64,000 nt of DNA from Paenibacillus_E oryzisoli_A (GCF_050467285.1 NZ_JBCMUN010000009.1:558001-622000); one strand, 5' to 3'. Positions 40,690 to 50,219 are shown, counted from the first letter of the stretch. Notes: a model not told the origin generated them from the letters alone. Numbers and translations: made by a program.

Positions 40690-41388
40690 TTATTCCCCGC
40701 GTCCGATCGCATCGAGCCGCTCTCGCACCTGCCTCACCAGCGCCCGATCCACGCCGCCATCGATGCGTCTGCCCGCCCGGACACCTGTGCCCAAATGCAC
40801 ACACCCTACGCCGGTGGCCAGGGCGAAAGCCTGCACGTTCTCCGGCGTCAAACCGCCGCCGGCAAGCAGGCGCAGCGTGCCGCCGCGGGTGAGCGGAAGC
40901 AGCCGCTCGAACTGCGCCACGGCATCCGGCGCGCGCTCGGCGCCGCCTGATGTCAAGACCGAGCGGATCTGCGGATACCGCTGGAGCACGGCCAGCGCCG
41001 CCTCTTGATCCACCACCGCATCAAATGCCCGGTGAAACGTCACGGGCAGGCTGGAGACCGCAAGCAGCCGGTCAAGCGCGGCTTCGTCAATCTTTTTATC
41101 CGCGGTAATGGCCCCCAGCACGAACGCTGACGCCCCCGCGGCTTCCGCAGCTTTCATCGATTCCGTCATGTGCGCGAGGTCCTCCCGGGACACCTCGAAC
41201 GTTCGACTATGCGGCCGAATCATCACATGTACGGGAATCGCGACCGTCTGCACGACCTGCGCCACTAGCGCAAGGTCCGGCGTCAGTCCGCCTTGCTCGA
41301 AGGCCGAGATCAACTCCAGCCGATCCGCTCCTCCCGCTATCGCCTCCACCGCGTCCCGCACGCTCGTCGCAATCACTTCCAGCAGCAT
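40690..41388 (-). CDS. cutC: CutC family protein
   Basis: The 232-residue TIM-barrel protein starts MLLEVIATSVRDAVEAIAGGADRLEL and contains HVMIRPHSRTFEVS, VTFHRAFDAV, ILTSGGAERAPDAV-like and LLAGGGLTPENV stretches, all CutC marks. Proposed to help copper homeostasis, though direct evidence is thin. The start at 41388 has AGGTGA 8 bases upstream; earlier Met codons lie in a stretch without a site. Normal size. Confidence 0.92.
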   Translation of the reverse strand: MLLEVIATSVRDAVEAIAGGADRLELISAFEQGGLTPDLALVAQVVQTVAIPVHVMIRPHSRTFEVSREDLAHMTESMKAAEAAGASAFVLGAITADKKIDEAALDRLLAVSSLPVTFHRAFDAVVDQEAALAVLQRYPQIRSVLTSGGAERAPDAVAQFERLLPLTRGGTLRLLAGGGLTPENVQAFALATGVGCVHLGTGVRAGRRIDGGVDRALVRQVRERLDAIGRGE

Positions 41389-41449
41389 ATGCGCAGTCAC
41401 CTGCCTCTCCCTCATTTTCAAACAGGGTACCACAGTTCGCCGGGCAATG

Positions 41450-41476
41450 AAAAAACTCCTTCCGAGTAGAAGGAGT
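41450..41476 (-). terminator. Terminator after the 50-residue gene
   Basis: ACTCCTTC pairs with GAAGGAGT around TACTCG, followed on the - strand by six T. Confidence 0.85.
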
Positions 41477-41517
41477 CCCCGACCGACAACAACCATCGCA
41501 GCCTATATTGTATGCTT

Positions 41518-41670
41518 TTAGATATTGGAAGCTTTCTGCGATTGTTGCGGTACTTCCACAAGTTCCAGATTTGAGAACGAGCGGCTAAGTTTCGACATTT
41601 TTTCCGTGGCGGCAAGCTGAGGAAGCGGCGGACAGATCGCCTTTCCTTTGTAGCAAATGACAAACAACAA
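41518..41670 (-). CDS. 50-residue protein, unknown
   Basis: A TTG-started frame (MLFVICYKGKAICPPLPQL start) with AAGGTGAT four bases upstream and a strong terminator 40 bases downstream. The product has a short hydrophobic start, two cysteines and a Pro pair, then a polar end (QQSQKASNI). No family recognised. The bracketing signals argue it is a real small gene. Confidence 0.6.
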   Translation of the reverse strand: MLFVICYKGKAICPPLPQLAATEKMSKLSRSFSNLELVEVPQQSQKASNI

Positions 41671-41774
41671 TTCGATCACCTTCTCTTCTAAAATAGATAC
41701 AACATATACGGGGCGTTGCCGGGCGCTATGTCCTAAGACTTATACCTTCTGCATATGCGATATTACACCAATTC

Positions 41775-41806
41775 GAAGAGACCCCCTCGTTTGAGGGGGC
41801 CTCTTC
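41775..41806. terminator. Very stable hairpin between leftward genes
   Basis: GAAGAGACCCCCTC pairs with GAGGGGGCCTCTTC with a single A-C mismatch and a 4-base loop. There is no T run on either strand. It lies between the nucleoside kinase stop and the small gene. Confidence 0.6.
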
Positions 41807-41823
41807 CCACATTTCGACATTTT

Positions 41824-42480
41824 TTATGCAATCGCTAAATCCGCTAATTTCGCCTTCACTTGCTCGACCAGGAACGCCGCATCCCTTTCGCGATTCACAA
41901 CATCGATCACATCCATATCCACGATCAGCACTTCGGACGCATGGTAATGATTCATCACCCACTCATCGTAGCCGGACCACAGCAATCGATAATATTCGAC
42001 AAGTGAGGCATCCTGTTCGAAGCTCCGCCCGCGCAGCCCGATCCGGTGCAACACCGTCTCGAACGAAGCTTTCAAATATACCATCAAGTCCGGCGCCTTC
42101 TTCGGCAACTCGGCGAGTTCTTCCATCATATTATCGGCCAGACCTTCGTATACGTCAAACTCCAACTGTGAAATTCGACCCAGCTCGCGGTTCACTTTGG
42201 CAAAATACCAGTCTTCATAGATGCTTCGATCGAGTACATTGCGATTATGAACCAGCGCTTGCTTGATCGCCTTAAATCGCGTATTCAAAAAGTGCAGCTG
42301 CAGCAAGAAAGGGTATCGCTTCGTCTCGATTTCCTCCGGTGAAGCTGTATAAAACAAAGGTAAAATCGGATTATCGTCCACGCTCTCATAAAATACTTCC
42401 GAATGCAATGCCTGTCCAAGTAACGTGGAAACCGACGTTTTCCCCAGGCCTATCATTCCCCCAACCACAATCACTGCCAT
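41824..42480 (-). CDS. Deoxynucleoside kinase (dGK/dCK family)
   Basis: The 218-residue protein has a P-loop VVGGMIGLGKTSVS, the family motif NVLDRSIYEDWYFA with the DRS catalytic residues, and RGRSFEQD in the lid region. Family members phosphorylate deoxyadenosine/deoxycytidine or deoxyguanosine for DNA precursor salvage; the exact nucleoside is not decidable by eye. It is single and leftward. Confidence 0.92.
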   Translation of the reverse strand: MAVIVVGGMIGLGKTSVSTLLGQALHSEVFYESVDDNPILPLFYTASPEEIETKRYPFLLQLHFLNTRFKAIKQALVHNRNVLDRSIYEDWYFAKVNRELGRISQLEFDVYEGLADNMMEELAELPKKAPDLMVYLKASFETVLHRIGLRGRSFEQDASLVEYYRLLWSGYDEWVMNHYHASEVLIVDMDVIDVVNRERDAAFLVEQVKAKLADLAIA

Positions 42481-42698
42481 TGAACCCCTTTCTCCTTCTG
42501 CCCATCTTTAATTAACCTTATGTCAAATCAGCAAAGCTTACCTATTATACAAGGATTTCGCATTCGTGGGAACCTTTATTTTTGCGGGTCTGAAAACGGA
42601 AATTCACAAAAAAATATTTGTTTTCGTGACGACTGCCTTAGATAAGCTGTCTATAATAGTGAAGATGAACCATTCTAACTACGACAGAGGTGTAATGC

Positions 42699-42926
42699 AT
42701 GATTTATGGAACTAAGCTGCTCGATCATGATACCGAAATGTTTGCCGCAGCATTAAGCAAGACTCCCGTCCTCGTGTGGTCGATGGATCCATTGGGCGTC
42801 TATTATCAAGTCAACGTAGGAACGATTTTGAAGTATACAGCGGATGAAGTGCAGATTTTGCATGAAGACAACGGGCTCACAACTTGGTATTCCAGAGAAA
42901 CGTCGGAATTCAGCATCCGTTTCTAG
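42699..42926 (+). CDS. Small soluble protein, unknown
   Basis: The 75-residue product (MIYGTKLLDHDTEMFAAAL start) is acidic and mixed alpha/beta with VLVWSMDPLGVYYQVNV. The AALSKTPVLVWSMDPLG segment is vaguely like the start of a PAS domain, which is notable next to a PAS kinase read in the opposite direction. CAGAGGTG lies about 6-9 bases before the ATG; TATAAT occurs at about 42653. No family is assigned. Confidence 0.65.
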   Translation: MIYGTKLLDHDTEMFAAALSKTPVLVWSMDPLGVYYQVNVGTILKYTADEVQILHEDNGLTTWYSRETSEFSIRF

Positions 42927-42934
42927 CCACAATA

Positions 42935-42970
42935 AAACCGCCGTGCCGGAACTCTCCTGTCGGCGGTTTA
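42935..42970. terminator. Bidirectional terminator between convergent genes
   Basis: AAACCGCCG and CGGCGGTTT are perfectly complementary; TTTTATT follows on the - strand. Confidence 0.85.
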
Positions 42971-42986
42971 TGAAAGTCTCCCCTAT

Positions 42987-44441
42987 TCACTCTGTAACCG
43001 GCAGCAGCACATCAATCGTCGTGCCATGGCCCACCGTACTTTCAATATGCAATTGGCCCCGGTGTGCTTCGACAATTTTAAAACACATCATAAGCCCCAG
43101 GCCCGTACCTTTTTCCTTCGTCGTATAGAACGGCTCCCCTAACTGCTTCACCCGCTCCTCCGGAATGCCGCACCCATTATCCTCGGTTCGCACCCGAATC
43201 AAGTCCGGCCCCGCCATGGAAACCGTGATATGCACCCGCCCATCCTTAGAAATCGCCTCCAACGCATTTTTCACCAAATTGATGAACAACTGCTTCAAGT
43301 GCATTTCCGAACAGACGATGTCCGGAATATCCTCCTCGAAATCTAAGGTTAAGACGGCGCCTCCCAGCACAGCCTGCGTTTCCAGCAAGGCGGTAACGCT
43401 GTGCAGAATGGACGTCAAATTCCCTTTCTTATATTGAATGGCTTCCGGCTTTGCGATGACGAGAAATTCGCTCACAATGAAATTAATCCGATCCAGTTCC
43501 GAGAGCATGATGTCAAAATAGTGCTTTTTATCCTTCATATCATGTTGCAGGAGCTGCAGGAACCCGCGAAGCGAAGTCAGCGGATTTCGGATCTCATGCG
43601 CCAGACCGGCGGCGAGCTGTCCGGCAACGGCCAGCTTGTCGGATTTGCGCAACAGCTCCTCCGTCTGCTTTCGCTCGGTAATATCACGCGTTATCGCGGA
43701 GAATCCGATAATGTCGCCTTGCGCATTGCGAATCGGTGTCTTCGTGACGCTGACGTGGATGACCTGACCATCCTTGCGCAGCCGCACGGATTCCAGTCCG
43801 GTAATCTGCTTCCCGGCACGCAGCATGTCGTACATTTCCGTGCGCTGTTCTTCCAGAAACGCCGGATAGATCGGCAGAGGCTTATGTAGCAGCTCTTCAA
43901 ACGACCACCCAAAAATCTGCTCATGTGCTTTATTGACGGAAATCACGCATCCTTGCGTATCCATCATACAGATCGCATCTGTCGTATGCGTAATCAAGGA
44001 CTCCAGCAGCTCCTTCGTCTCACGAAGCTCCTTCTCCATGTGCATACGTTCTTCTCTCTCACGGTTTAACTGCGTAATGTCTCTCGCGATGAGATAGACG
44101 CCTTCCTGACCGCTATCTACAATAATCGGCACATTCTTGACGCCAAGCTCGATCCACTCGCCGTTCTTATGCTGCGCCCGGAGCATGAAATTGTCCGTTT
44201 GCTTGAGGAGGCTGTCCGAGGTGACCGGCGATTCGGCACTGCTGTCGATGACAGCAAGCTCTTGGATACTCCGGCCGGTCAGCTCCTGTTCGGTGTAGCC
44301 GAGAATGCGTTCCATTGCTTGATTCATGCTGAGAATATGCCCTTGCATATCGCAGGTCACAATTCCCGCCAGATTGTGCTCAATCAGCGAGCGGTACCGC
44401 TGCTCGCTCTCCGCCAATTTGCGTGCCATGTTCATATCCAT
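42987..44441 (-). CDS. Soluble PAS-PAS sensor histidine kinase
   Basis: The 484-residue protein has no membrane segment. PAS1 (~15-130: SLIEHNLAGIVTCDMQG), PAS2 (~150-265: LITHTTDAICMMDTQG), phospho-acceptor GLAHEIRNPLTSLRGFLQLLQ (~285-310) and HATPase_c (LVKNALEAI, DNGCGIPEE, GTGLGLMMC). It matches the cytoplasmic KinA/KinE-type kinases that feed sporulation phosphorelays, though the target is unproven. The start at 44441 follows GGAGGAG. No response regulator is adjacent, so it is an orphan. Confidence 0.92.
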   Translation of the reverse strand: MDMNMARKLAESEQRYRSLIEHNLAGIVTCDMQGHILSMNQAMERILGYTEQELTGRSIQELAVIDSSAESPVTSDSLLKQTDNFMLRAQHKNGEWIELGVKNVPIIVDSGQEGVYLIARDITQLNREREERMHMEKELRETKELLESLITHTTDAICMMDTQGCVISVNKAHEQIFGWSFEELLHKPLPIYPAFLEEQRTEMYDMLRAGKQITGLESVRLRKDGQVIHVSVTKTPIRNAQGDIIGFSAITRDITERKQTEELLRKSDKLAVAGQLAAGLAHEIRNPLTSLRGFLQLLQHDMKDKKHYFDIMLSELDRINFIVSEFLVIAKPEAIQYKKGNLTSILHSVTALLETQAVLGGAVLTLDFEEDIPDIVCSEMHLKQLFINLVKNALEAISKDGRVHITVSMAGPDLIRVRTEDNGCGIPEERVKQLGEPFYTTKEKGTGLGLMMCFKIVEAHRGQLHIESTVGHGTTIDVLLPVTE

Positions 44442-44546
44442 GGAAAATCTCCTCCATAAAAATTTCCGCATACGCGAGTTGTCCAAGTCTATGATAAGAT
44501 AAGGAGGTTGCCATACCTATTTGTGATACATAGGAGGAATTCAGCT

Positions 44547-45479
44547 TTGCCTAACATTTGGACGCATTTCATCTTCGGACAACAGCTCATGAGCAGGCTC
44601 GGGCATGCAGCGCCAATGAACGATAAGCAGCTTCGCCAGGTGTTCTCACTCGGGTGTCAAGGACCGGACTTTTTGTTCTATCACAACTATTTACCGTGGA
44701 AAAAAGAAAAACACTTAAACGAACTCGGCAGCCTGATGCATAAGGAGGCGTGCGGCCCTTTTCTGTTGGACCTCGTGCGCGGCGTGCAGGGACGAGGACT
44801 TTACAATGCCGCAGCCCTGTATGTCATCGGCTTTATCACCCATCATATCCTGGACCGCAATATGCATCCCTATGTCTTCTATAAATCCGGATTTAAAAAA
44901 TGGGATCATCAACGTTTTGAAATTATTATGGATACGTTAATTGCCAAACGGGAGCGCGGCATCGAAACCTGGAAAACGCCGGTTTGGAAAGAAATCTATG
45001 TCGGTCCGGCGCTGCCGCCTGGCATCATCCATGCGCTTATGCAAGCGGCCCGCCGTCATTATCCCGGTATCGCCGAAAGGTTGACCGAACAAGATTGGCA
45101 GGCGGCTTACATGGATATGATTCAGGCCCAGAAGCTTTTTCACGATCCGAAAGGCATCAAACGCACGATAACCCTTGGTCAAATATCGCCTTTTGTTTTT
45201 AAAAAGAAACCAGCTCCGCTCGATTATTTGAACGAAGCCAGATCCTCATGGCATTGTCCGACAGATCCTAGCGATACCTACTCGCACAGCGTGTGGGACT
45301 TATGGGATATTGCCATGCAAGATGGCGAAACCGTCGTTGCAGCCGCCATTGGGGCCATCGAGCGCGGGTCGGAAAGCGACTACGCTGCGCTGGCTGCCGT
45401 GCTGGGGAACCGCTCCTATGAAACTGGCAAAGACTGCGACAGTCGTGCCGAAATTAAGTATGTACAACCGATCCTCTAA
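44547..45479 (+). CDS. Zinc-dependent phospholipase C-like protein
   Basis: The 310-residue product begins with TTG (MPNIWTHFIFGQQLM) and contains GCQGPDFLFYHNYLPW and GFITHHILDRNMHPYV, the metal-binding Trp/His/Asp pattern of the PF00882 family. There is no signal peptide, so this is the intracellular branch common in Bacillales, whose substrate is unknown. AGGAGG lies 9 bases before the TTG, which decides this start over an upstream ATG at 44508. Confidence 0.85.
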   Translation: MPNIWTHFIFGQQLMSRLGHAAPMNDKQLRQVFSLGCQGPDFLFYHNYLPWKKEKHLNELGSLMHKEACGPFLLDLVRGVQGRGLYNAAALYVIGFITHHILDRNMHPYVFYKSGFKKWDHQRFEIIMDTLIAKRERGIETWKTPVWKEIYVGPALPPGIIHALMQAARRHYPGIAERLTEQDWQAAYMDMIQAQKLFHDPKGIKRTITLGQISPFVFKKKPAPLDYLNEARSSWHCPTDPSDTYSHSVWDLWDIAMQDGETVVAAAIGAIERGSESDYAALAAVLGNRSYETGKDCDSRAEIKYVQPIL

Positions 45480-45568
45480 TCCTCTTCGCAAGTGGCAAAG
45501 GTTAATTACAGATTTCGGCGGCTGCTAGCCTTTTACGTCCATTGTGGACAGAGCTTATTGAAAAATAG

Positions 45569-46240
45569 TTAATCGCTGATCTGCCAATCGATTTTGGAGC
45601 TTCCCATCGCTTCAAGGTGCGCATTCACCTGAGAAAACGGCTTGCTCCCGAAAAATCCGCGATATGCGGACAACGGGCTCGGATGCACAGATTCAATGAC
45701 CACATGCCTCGTCGTGTCGATGAGGCGTGTTTTTGCTTGCGCGCCTTTTCCCCACAAAATAAAAATAACCGGCTGACCGCGTCGATCCAGCTCCCGTATA
45801 ATCGCGTCGGTAAACGTTTCCCAGCCCTTGCCTTTATGCGAGTTCGCCATGTCTTTCCGCACCGTGAGCACCGTATTGAGCAGCAGCACACCTTGCCGGC
45901 TCCAAGACGTTAGGTTGCCGTGAGCGGGTGCGGGGCAGCCAATGTCGGCTTCCAGCTCTTTGTACATATTTCGCAGCGAAGGCGGAATGGCCATACCGCG
46001 CTCGACGGAAAAGCTGAGGCCGTGCGCCTCCCCGTCCCCATGGTACGGGTCTTGACCGAGAATCACGACCTTCGTATCCGTATAGGACGTCAGGCGAAGC
46101 GCCTCCAATAACCGATCTTGTGGAGGAAAGACCGTCTGCGTGCGGTACTCCTCCTCCAGAAACGCCATTAAAGCTTGAAAATATGGAGCTTCCCATTGGT
46201 CCTGCAAACGGGAAGCCCAATCGTTCGTCAGGTGTTGCAT
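45569..46240 (-). CDS. ung: Uracil-DNA glycosylase
   Basis: The 223-residue protein has the family 1 motifs GQDPYHGDGEAHGLSFSV (water-activating Asp) and HPSPLSAYRGFFG (minor-groove loop with catalytic His), plus LLLNTVLTV. Ung removes uracil from DNA to start base-excision repair. It starts 15 bases after the topB stop, so it is likely co-transcribed with topB. Confidence 0.97.
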   Translation of the reverse strand: MQHLTNDWASRLQDQWEAPYFQALMAFLEEEYRTQTVFPPQDRLLEALRLTSYTDTKVVILGQDPYHGDGEAHGLSFSVERGMAIPPSLRNMYKELEADIGCPAPAHGNLTSWSRQGVLLLNTVLTVRKDMANSHKGKGWETFTDAIIRELDRRGQPVIFILWGKGAQAKTRLIDTTRHVVIESVHPSPLSAYRGFFGSKPFSQVNAHLEAMGSSKIDWQISD

Positions 46241-46254
46241 GATTGCTCCTTTCC

Positions 46255-48522
46255 TTATACAAGCTCCGTGCCCAGTTCTCCTGTCTCAGGGTTCGCGAGC
46301 ACGATCTTCCCTTCCGCTGCCGTACCGTCTGGCAGAGTCAGTTGAAGTTTCGCTGTACGGCCTTTGTTCACCAGGCTTTGCACCTGGGTTTCCGTCAGCT
46401 GGCGGCCGAAGCTCTCTTTCCAAATGACGAACGTGCAGCCCGTCTTATAGTGCGAGCAGCCATAGCCCTTGCGGCCCATGAACAGCGAGCCGCCGCAGCC
46501 CGGCCGCGGGCACGCGGCGACGATGGCCGGGCCGTCGCTCGAGACCGCCGCAGCGGCCTGCTTCGGCGCAGCCTTGGCCCGCGCCGACTTCGCGGCCACG
46601 GCCTTGCCCTCGGAGGAGGGCGCCTTGCCAGCGCCCCGCTTCCCTTTGGCTTCCGCAGCAGGCGGATCGCCTTCAAACGACGTCTTCGCCGCGCGCGCCT
46701 GCTTGCGCACCTTCTCTACGATCAGCGTCGCGAAGCGCTTGACGTTGTGCATGAACTGCTCGTCCGAGGCCGTGCCGCGCGAAATTTCGTTGAGCCGGCG
46801 CTCCCACTGGCCGGTCATCTCCGGCGACGTCAGCAGCTCGACGCCGGCGCCGCGGATCAGCTCAATGGCGGTGCGTCCTTTTTGCGTCAGCATAATCTTT
46901 TTGCCCTGCATATCGATGTAGCCGACCTTCTTCAGCCGCTCAATCGTCGCCGCGCGTGTTGCCGGCGTGCCGAGGCCGGAATCTTTCATCGCATCGCGCA
47001 GCTCCTCGTCCTCGATCTGCTTGCCTGCGCTCTCCATCGCCTTGAGCAGTGAGCCTTCATTGTAATGCTTCGGCGGCTGCGTTTCCTTCTCTTTCACAAT
47101 CGCGTCCTTGCAGAGCACGTCTCCGTTTGCGTCCAAGGAGAAAGGCTCGCTGACCTCGATCTCTTCCTCTTCTTCCTCTTCCTTGTCCTTGCCTTTGGAA
47201 GATTTCGGCTTCTCCTTTTTCTGGTCGGCGTAGATCACTTTCCAACCCAGGGAGAGCAGCTCTTTCACTGTGGTTTTGAATTTCTCGTCTTCCACTTCGG
47301 TGATCACCGTATGTACTTTATAAGCGGCTGGCGGATAAAATTGAGATAAAAACCGGCGTACAATGAGATCGTATAATTTCTGTTCGTCGGGTGTCAGCCC
47401 TGTGGCCTTCTTATTCGTCGGCAGAATCGCGTGGTGATCCTCGACCTTCGACGGGTTGCAAATGAATTTGTTGCCGGTGTGTACCAGGCTGCGATTCGCC
47501 CCCTGCACCAGCTCATGATAAGCCGTTCCTTGCAGCGCGGACAGCGCTTTGTGCATATCGGGAACGTTCTGCTCCGTCACGTAGTTGGAGTTCGTTCTCG
47601 GGTATGAAATGACCTTATGCTTCTCATAAAGCGATTGGGCGGTATCCAGCGTTTTCTTGGCGGAAAAGGCATATTTGCCGTTCGCTTCACGCTGCAGTAA
47701 CGTCAAATCGTACAGCTTGAACGGATATTCCTTGGTGTCTTTCACTTCATACGACGCGATTCTCGCAGGTTTCCCTTTGACCTTGGCGGCGAGCGCATCC
47801 GCTTTCTCTTTATCGGTAAACCGCTCCCCTTGCCACATTCCCCGGTACAGCGTGGCCCCCTGCTCGAAATGCCCTTCCAGCTCAAAAAACTTCAGTGACG
47901 AAAACGCCTCAATCTGCTTCTGCCGGTCGTAAATGAGCGCCAGTACCGGCGTCTGTACGCGACCGACAGAGAGCAGCACGTTGTGTTTCGTCGTAAAAGC
48001 GCGCGATCCGTTCATGCCGATCAGCCAATCCGCTTCGCTGCGGGAGCGCGCTGCCCGCGTGAGATTCTCGTATTCGGCGCCGTCCTTCAGCGTGGCGAAG
48101 CCGCCCCGAATCGTCTCCGCGGTAAGATCGGAGATCCACAGCCGTTTCACCGGCTGCTTCAGCCTTAGATGTCGCTGGATCAGCGAGAAAATATGCTGCC
48201 CCTCCCGCCCGGCGTCGCAAGCGTTCACGAGCTGATCGCAGCGCTTGGCCAGCTCGTCGATGACCTTGAGCTGATCGTACGTGCGCGGATTCGGGATGAG
48301 CTTGAATTCATCCGGAATAATCGGCAGATCGCCAATATTCCATTTTTTGTATTTTTCATCGTAACGATCGGGTTCCGCTAATTCAATGAGGTGTCCGATA
48401 GCCCAAGTAATCAAATACTGCTCGCCTTCGAGATGCGTCCTCATATTTTTCGCTTTCGGCTCTATTGCGGCGGCAATATTTCGCCCCATATCCGGTTTTT
48501 CCGCAATAATTAACGTTTTCAA
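46255..48522 (-). CDS. topB: DNA topoisomerase III
   Basis: The 755-residue type IA topoisomerase has an N-terminal TOPRIM domain (LIIAEKPDMGRNIA, DAGREGQHIFSLI) and the catalytic Tyr motif KVISYPRTNSNYV. An acidic/basic insertion (KDKEEEEEEEIE) falls near residue 455. An Ala/Lys-rich linker leads to a four-Cys zinc ribbon (CPRPGCGG ... CSHYKTGC). It starts with TTG at 48522, with AGGAG about 11 bases upstream. It resolves single-strand-linked DNA. The C-terminal linker is GC-rich. Confidence 0.95.
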   Translation of the reverse strand: MKTLIIAEKPDMGRNIAAAIEPKAKNMRTHLEGEQYLITWAIGHLIELAEPDRYDEKYKKWNIGDLPIIPDEFKLIPNPRTYDQLKVIDELAKRCDQLVNACDAGREGQHIFSLIQRHLRLKQPVKRLWISDLTAETIRGGFATLKDGAEYENLTRAARSRSEADWLIGMNGSRAFTTKHNVLLSVGRVQTPVLALIYDRQKQIEAFSSLKFFELEGHFEQGATLYRGMWQGERFTDKEKADALAAKVKGKPARIASYEVKDTKEYPFKLYDLTLLQREANGKYAFSAKKTLDTAQSLYEKHKVISYPRTNSNYVTEQNVPDMHKALSALQGTAYHELVQGANRSLVHTGNKFICNPSKVEDHHAILPTNKKATGLTPDEQKLYDLIVRRFLSQFYPPAAYKVHTVITEVEDEKFKTTVKELLSLGWKVIYADQKKEKPKSSKGKDKEEEEEEEIEVSEPFSLDANGDVLCKDAIVKEKETQPPKHYNEGSLLKAMESAGKQIEDEELRDAMKDSGLGTPATRAATIERLKKVGYIDMQGKKIMLTQKGRTAIELIRGAGVELLTSPEMTGQWERRLNEISRGTASDEQFMHNVKRFATLIVEKVRKQARAAKTSFEGDPPAAEAKGKRGAGKAPSSEGKAVAAKSARAKAAPKQAAAAVSSDGPAIVAACPRPGCGGSLFMGRKGYGCSHYKTGCTFVIWKESFGRQLTETQVQSLVNKGRTAKLQLTLPDGTAAEGKIVLANPETGELGTELV

Positions 48523-48612
48523 ACGTGAATCGCTCCTAACCTTGAGTTCGCTCAGCACACAAAATGCTGTCGACTCAGTTTATCCCACTTTCCGCATGCC
48601 TGCAATATGTCG

Positions 48613-49407
48613 TTAGGCTAACTTTCTGAAGCGAAAAATAACCGCCGGCGGCAGCTCATACCAATCAAACCGCTCCGCTCTAGTGGCATCGTAAGCGAAT
48701 GCAGGCTCTTCAAGGCCGTCCAGCACGAAGCCTGCACGTACGAACAGCTGAATATAATAATGAAGCGGACGATGGAATACATAATGGGCGACAGGCTGTC
48801 CCTTCACGCCGATCGACTCCATCGGTTCAGGCTGCAGATAGCTCGATACTTGCACGCTGTTTCTGGTAACGACCCGCCCGCCAACATCCTCCGATTCGTG
48901 AATTCTCCGCGTATTCGGCGATTGAAAGCAGGGATGCGGGATGGAAAAGACGACAACGCCGTTTGGCTTGAGCATGCGAGGCAGCGCTTCGAGCAAGCCG
49001 CTCAGATCGGCGATATCCATCAGCGCCATGTTCGCCACTGCCCCATCGAAACTGCCCTTGCCAAGCGCAAGCAATTCTTCGGATTTCGTCGCATCCACGA
49101 CCTTGTAGGAAATCGCGTCCTGATACGCAGACGACCGCCCAACCGCTCTATCAATCATGTTAGAACTGTAGTCGATGGCTGTAACCTTAACGCCCAAGTC
49201 CGCCAATCTGCGCGAGAAGTTGCCATTCCCGCAGGCGATATCAAGAATCTGTTGCCCTTCCTGCGGTGCCAGCAGTTCCTCCGTCTTCGGCCTGACAATC
49301 TCTCGGTGAAAACGGTTGCTATGTTCGCCCATAAAGTCGTCCCAGAAGCCCGCGATCTCATTCCATCGTTCCTGCGATGATGCTGTAAGCTCCTTCCACT
49401 CGCCCAT
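48613..49407 (-). CDS. Class I SAM-dependent methyltransferase
   Basis: The 264-residue protein has motif I ILDIACGNGNFSRRLA, motif II VTAIDYSSNMIDRA, and FDGAVANMALMDI with MLKPNGVVVFSIPHPCF. The size and HYVFHRPLHYYIQLFVRAGF segment resemble methyltransferases of the Ubi/COQ5-like branch acting on small molecules. GAGGAGGAAGG precedes the ATG at 49407; the frame continues 13 codons further. Substrate unknown. It is divergent from the lipoprotein gene. Confidence 0.88.
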   Translation of the reverse strand: MGEWKELTASSQERWNEIAGFWDDFMGEHSNRFHREIVRPKTEELLAPQEGQQILDIACGNGNFSRRLADLGVKVTAIDYSSNMIDRAVGRSSAYQDAISYKVVDATKSEELLALGKGSFDGAVANMALMDIADLSGLLEALPRMLKPNGVVVFSIPHPCFQSPNTRRIHESEDVGGRVVTRNSVQVSSYLQPEPMESIGVKGQPVAHYVFHRPLHYYIQLFVRAGFVLDGLEEPAFAYDATRAERFDWYELPPAVIFRFRKLA

Positions 49408-49493
49408 GCCCTTCCTCCTCAGCAGTAAAATCCATACAACTTTCAATCATGATCAGTCGTCTATTTTAACATAAGTGAAAGGGGTTTAGGAAG

Positions 49494-50219
49494 ATGAAAT
49501 GGACATGGTTGCTGCTTGCAATGGCAGTGGTTTCACTCACCGCATGCGAGGATGAACAGACGAACATAGCAGGCTTGGCGGCTGGGAGCATCCCTCCTCT
49601 CGCAACCGCTGCGCCCGCGCCCAGCGCTTTGCCTGACGATGGGCGTCAGATCGATACGAGCGTGCGCGCCGTCGGTTCCCGCCAAGAGGGACGACTTACC
49701 GTGCAACCGGCCAGCCAGGCTTTTCAAGCCGTGCTAGGTGCGCCTAGCTGCTACGGTTTGGACACGGACATCCGGTGGTCGGGTGACTATGAAGCGGTCT
49801 GGACAACGCCAGCCGGAGATACAAAACGGATCTTCGCATTTCCTTCGGATTTTGAAATTATTCAGCCTGCGGCAGATCCCGTCCAGATGTCTAAGCTCAC
49901 TGTCGACAAGGCGGAGCTGTTCGTATTTCAACCTCGTTATACTGACTGCCATGCGCTTGAGACGTATTTGTTCGGAATCAGCGAGGGAGACGCCTTCCCC
50001 ATCGCTTTCGAAATGAGCGCGGATCGAACGCTCGATCATCTTGGCCTATTTCCGCACACCCGCTTGCAAGTGAACAGGCAAGAGCTGCTCTGGACGGGCG
50101 GCTACGGCGCAGGGCAGGATGCGGTGGAGGTGTATCATTTTCAATATATCGCCGAGGAGCATAAGATGAAGTTAATAAAGACAGATAAGGTGAGGTTGGA
50201 GGAGGTTAAGGTGGAGTAG
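49494..50219 (+). CDS. Predicted lipoprotein, unknown
   Basis: The 241-residue product has a lipoprotein signal (MAVVSLTACEDE, Cys about residue 18), a Pro/Ala-rich linker, and a beta-rich domain with paired cysteines (PSCYGLD; YTDCHALE). The FPHTRLQVNRQELLWTGGYGAGQDAVEVYHF region looks like a repeat of short strands. No family recognised. AAAGGGG lies before the ATG. It ends at a two-way terminator shared with the large SLH gene. Confidence 0.7.
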   Translation: MKWTWLLLAMAVVSLTACEDEQTNIAGLAAGSIPPLATAAPAPSALPDDGRQIDTSVRAVGSRQEGRLTVQPASQAFQAVLGAPSCYGLDTDIRWSGDYEAVWTTPAGDTKRIFAFPSDFEIIQPAADPVQMSKLTVDKAELFVFQPRYTDCHALETYLFGISEGDAFPIAFEMSADRTLDHLGLFPHTRLQVNRQELLWTGGYGAGQDAVEVYHFQYIAEEHKMKLIKTDKVRLEEVKVE

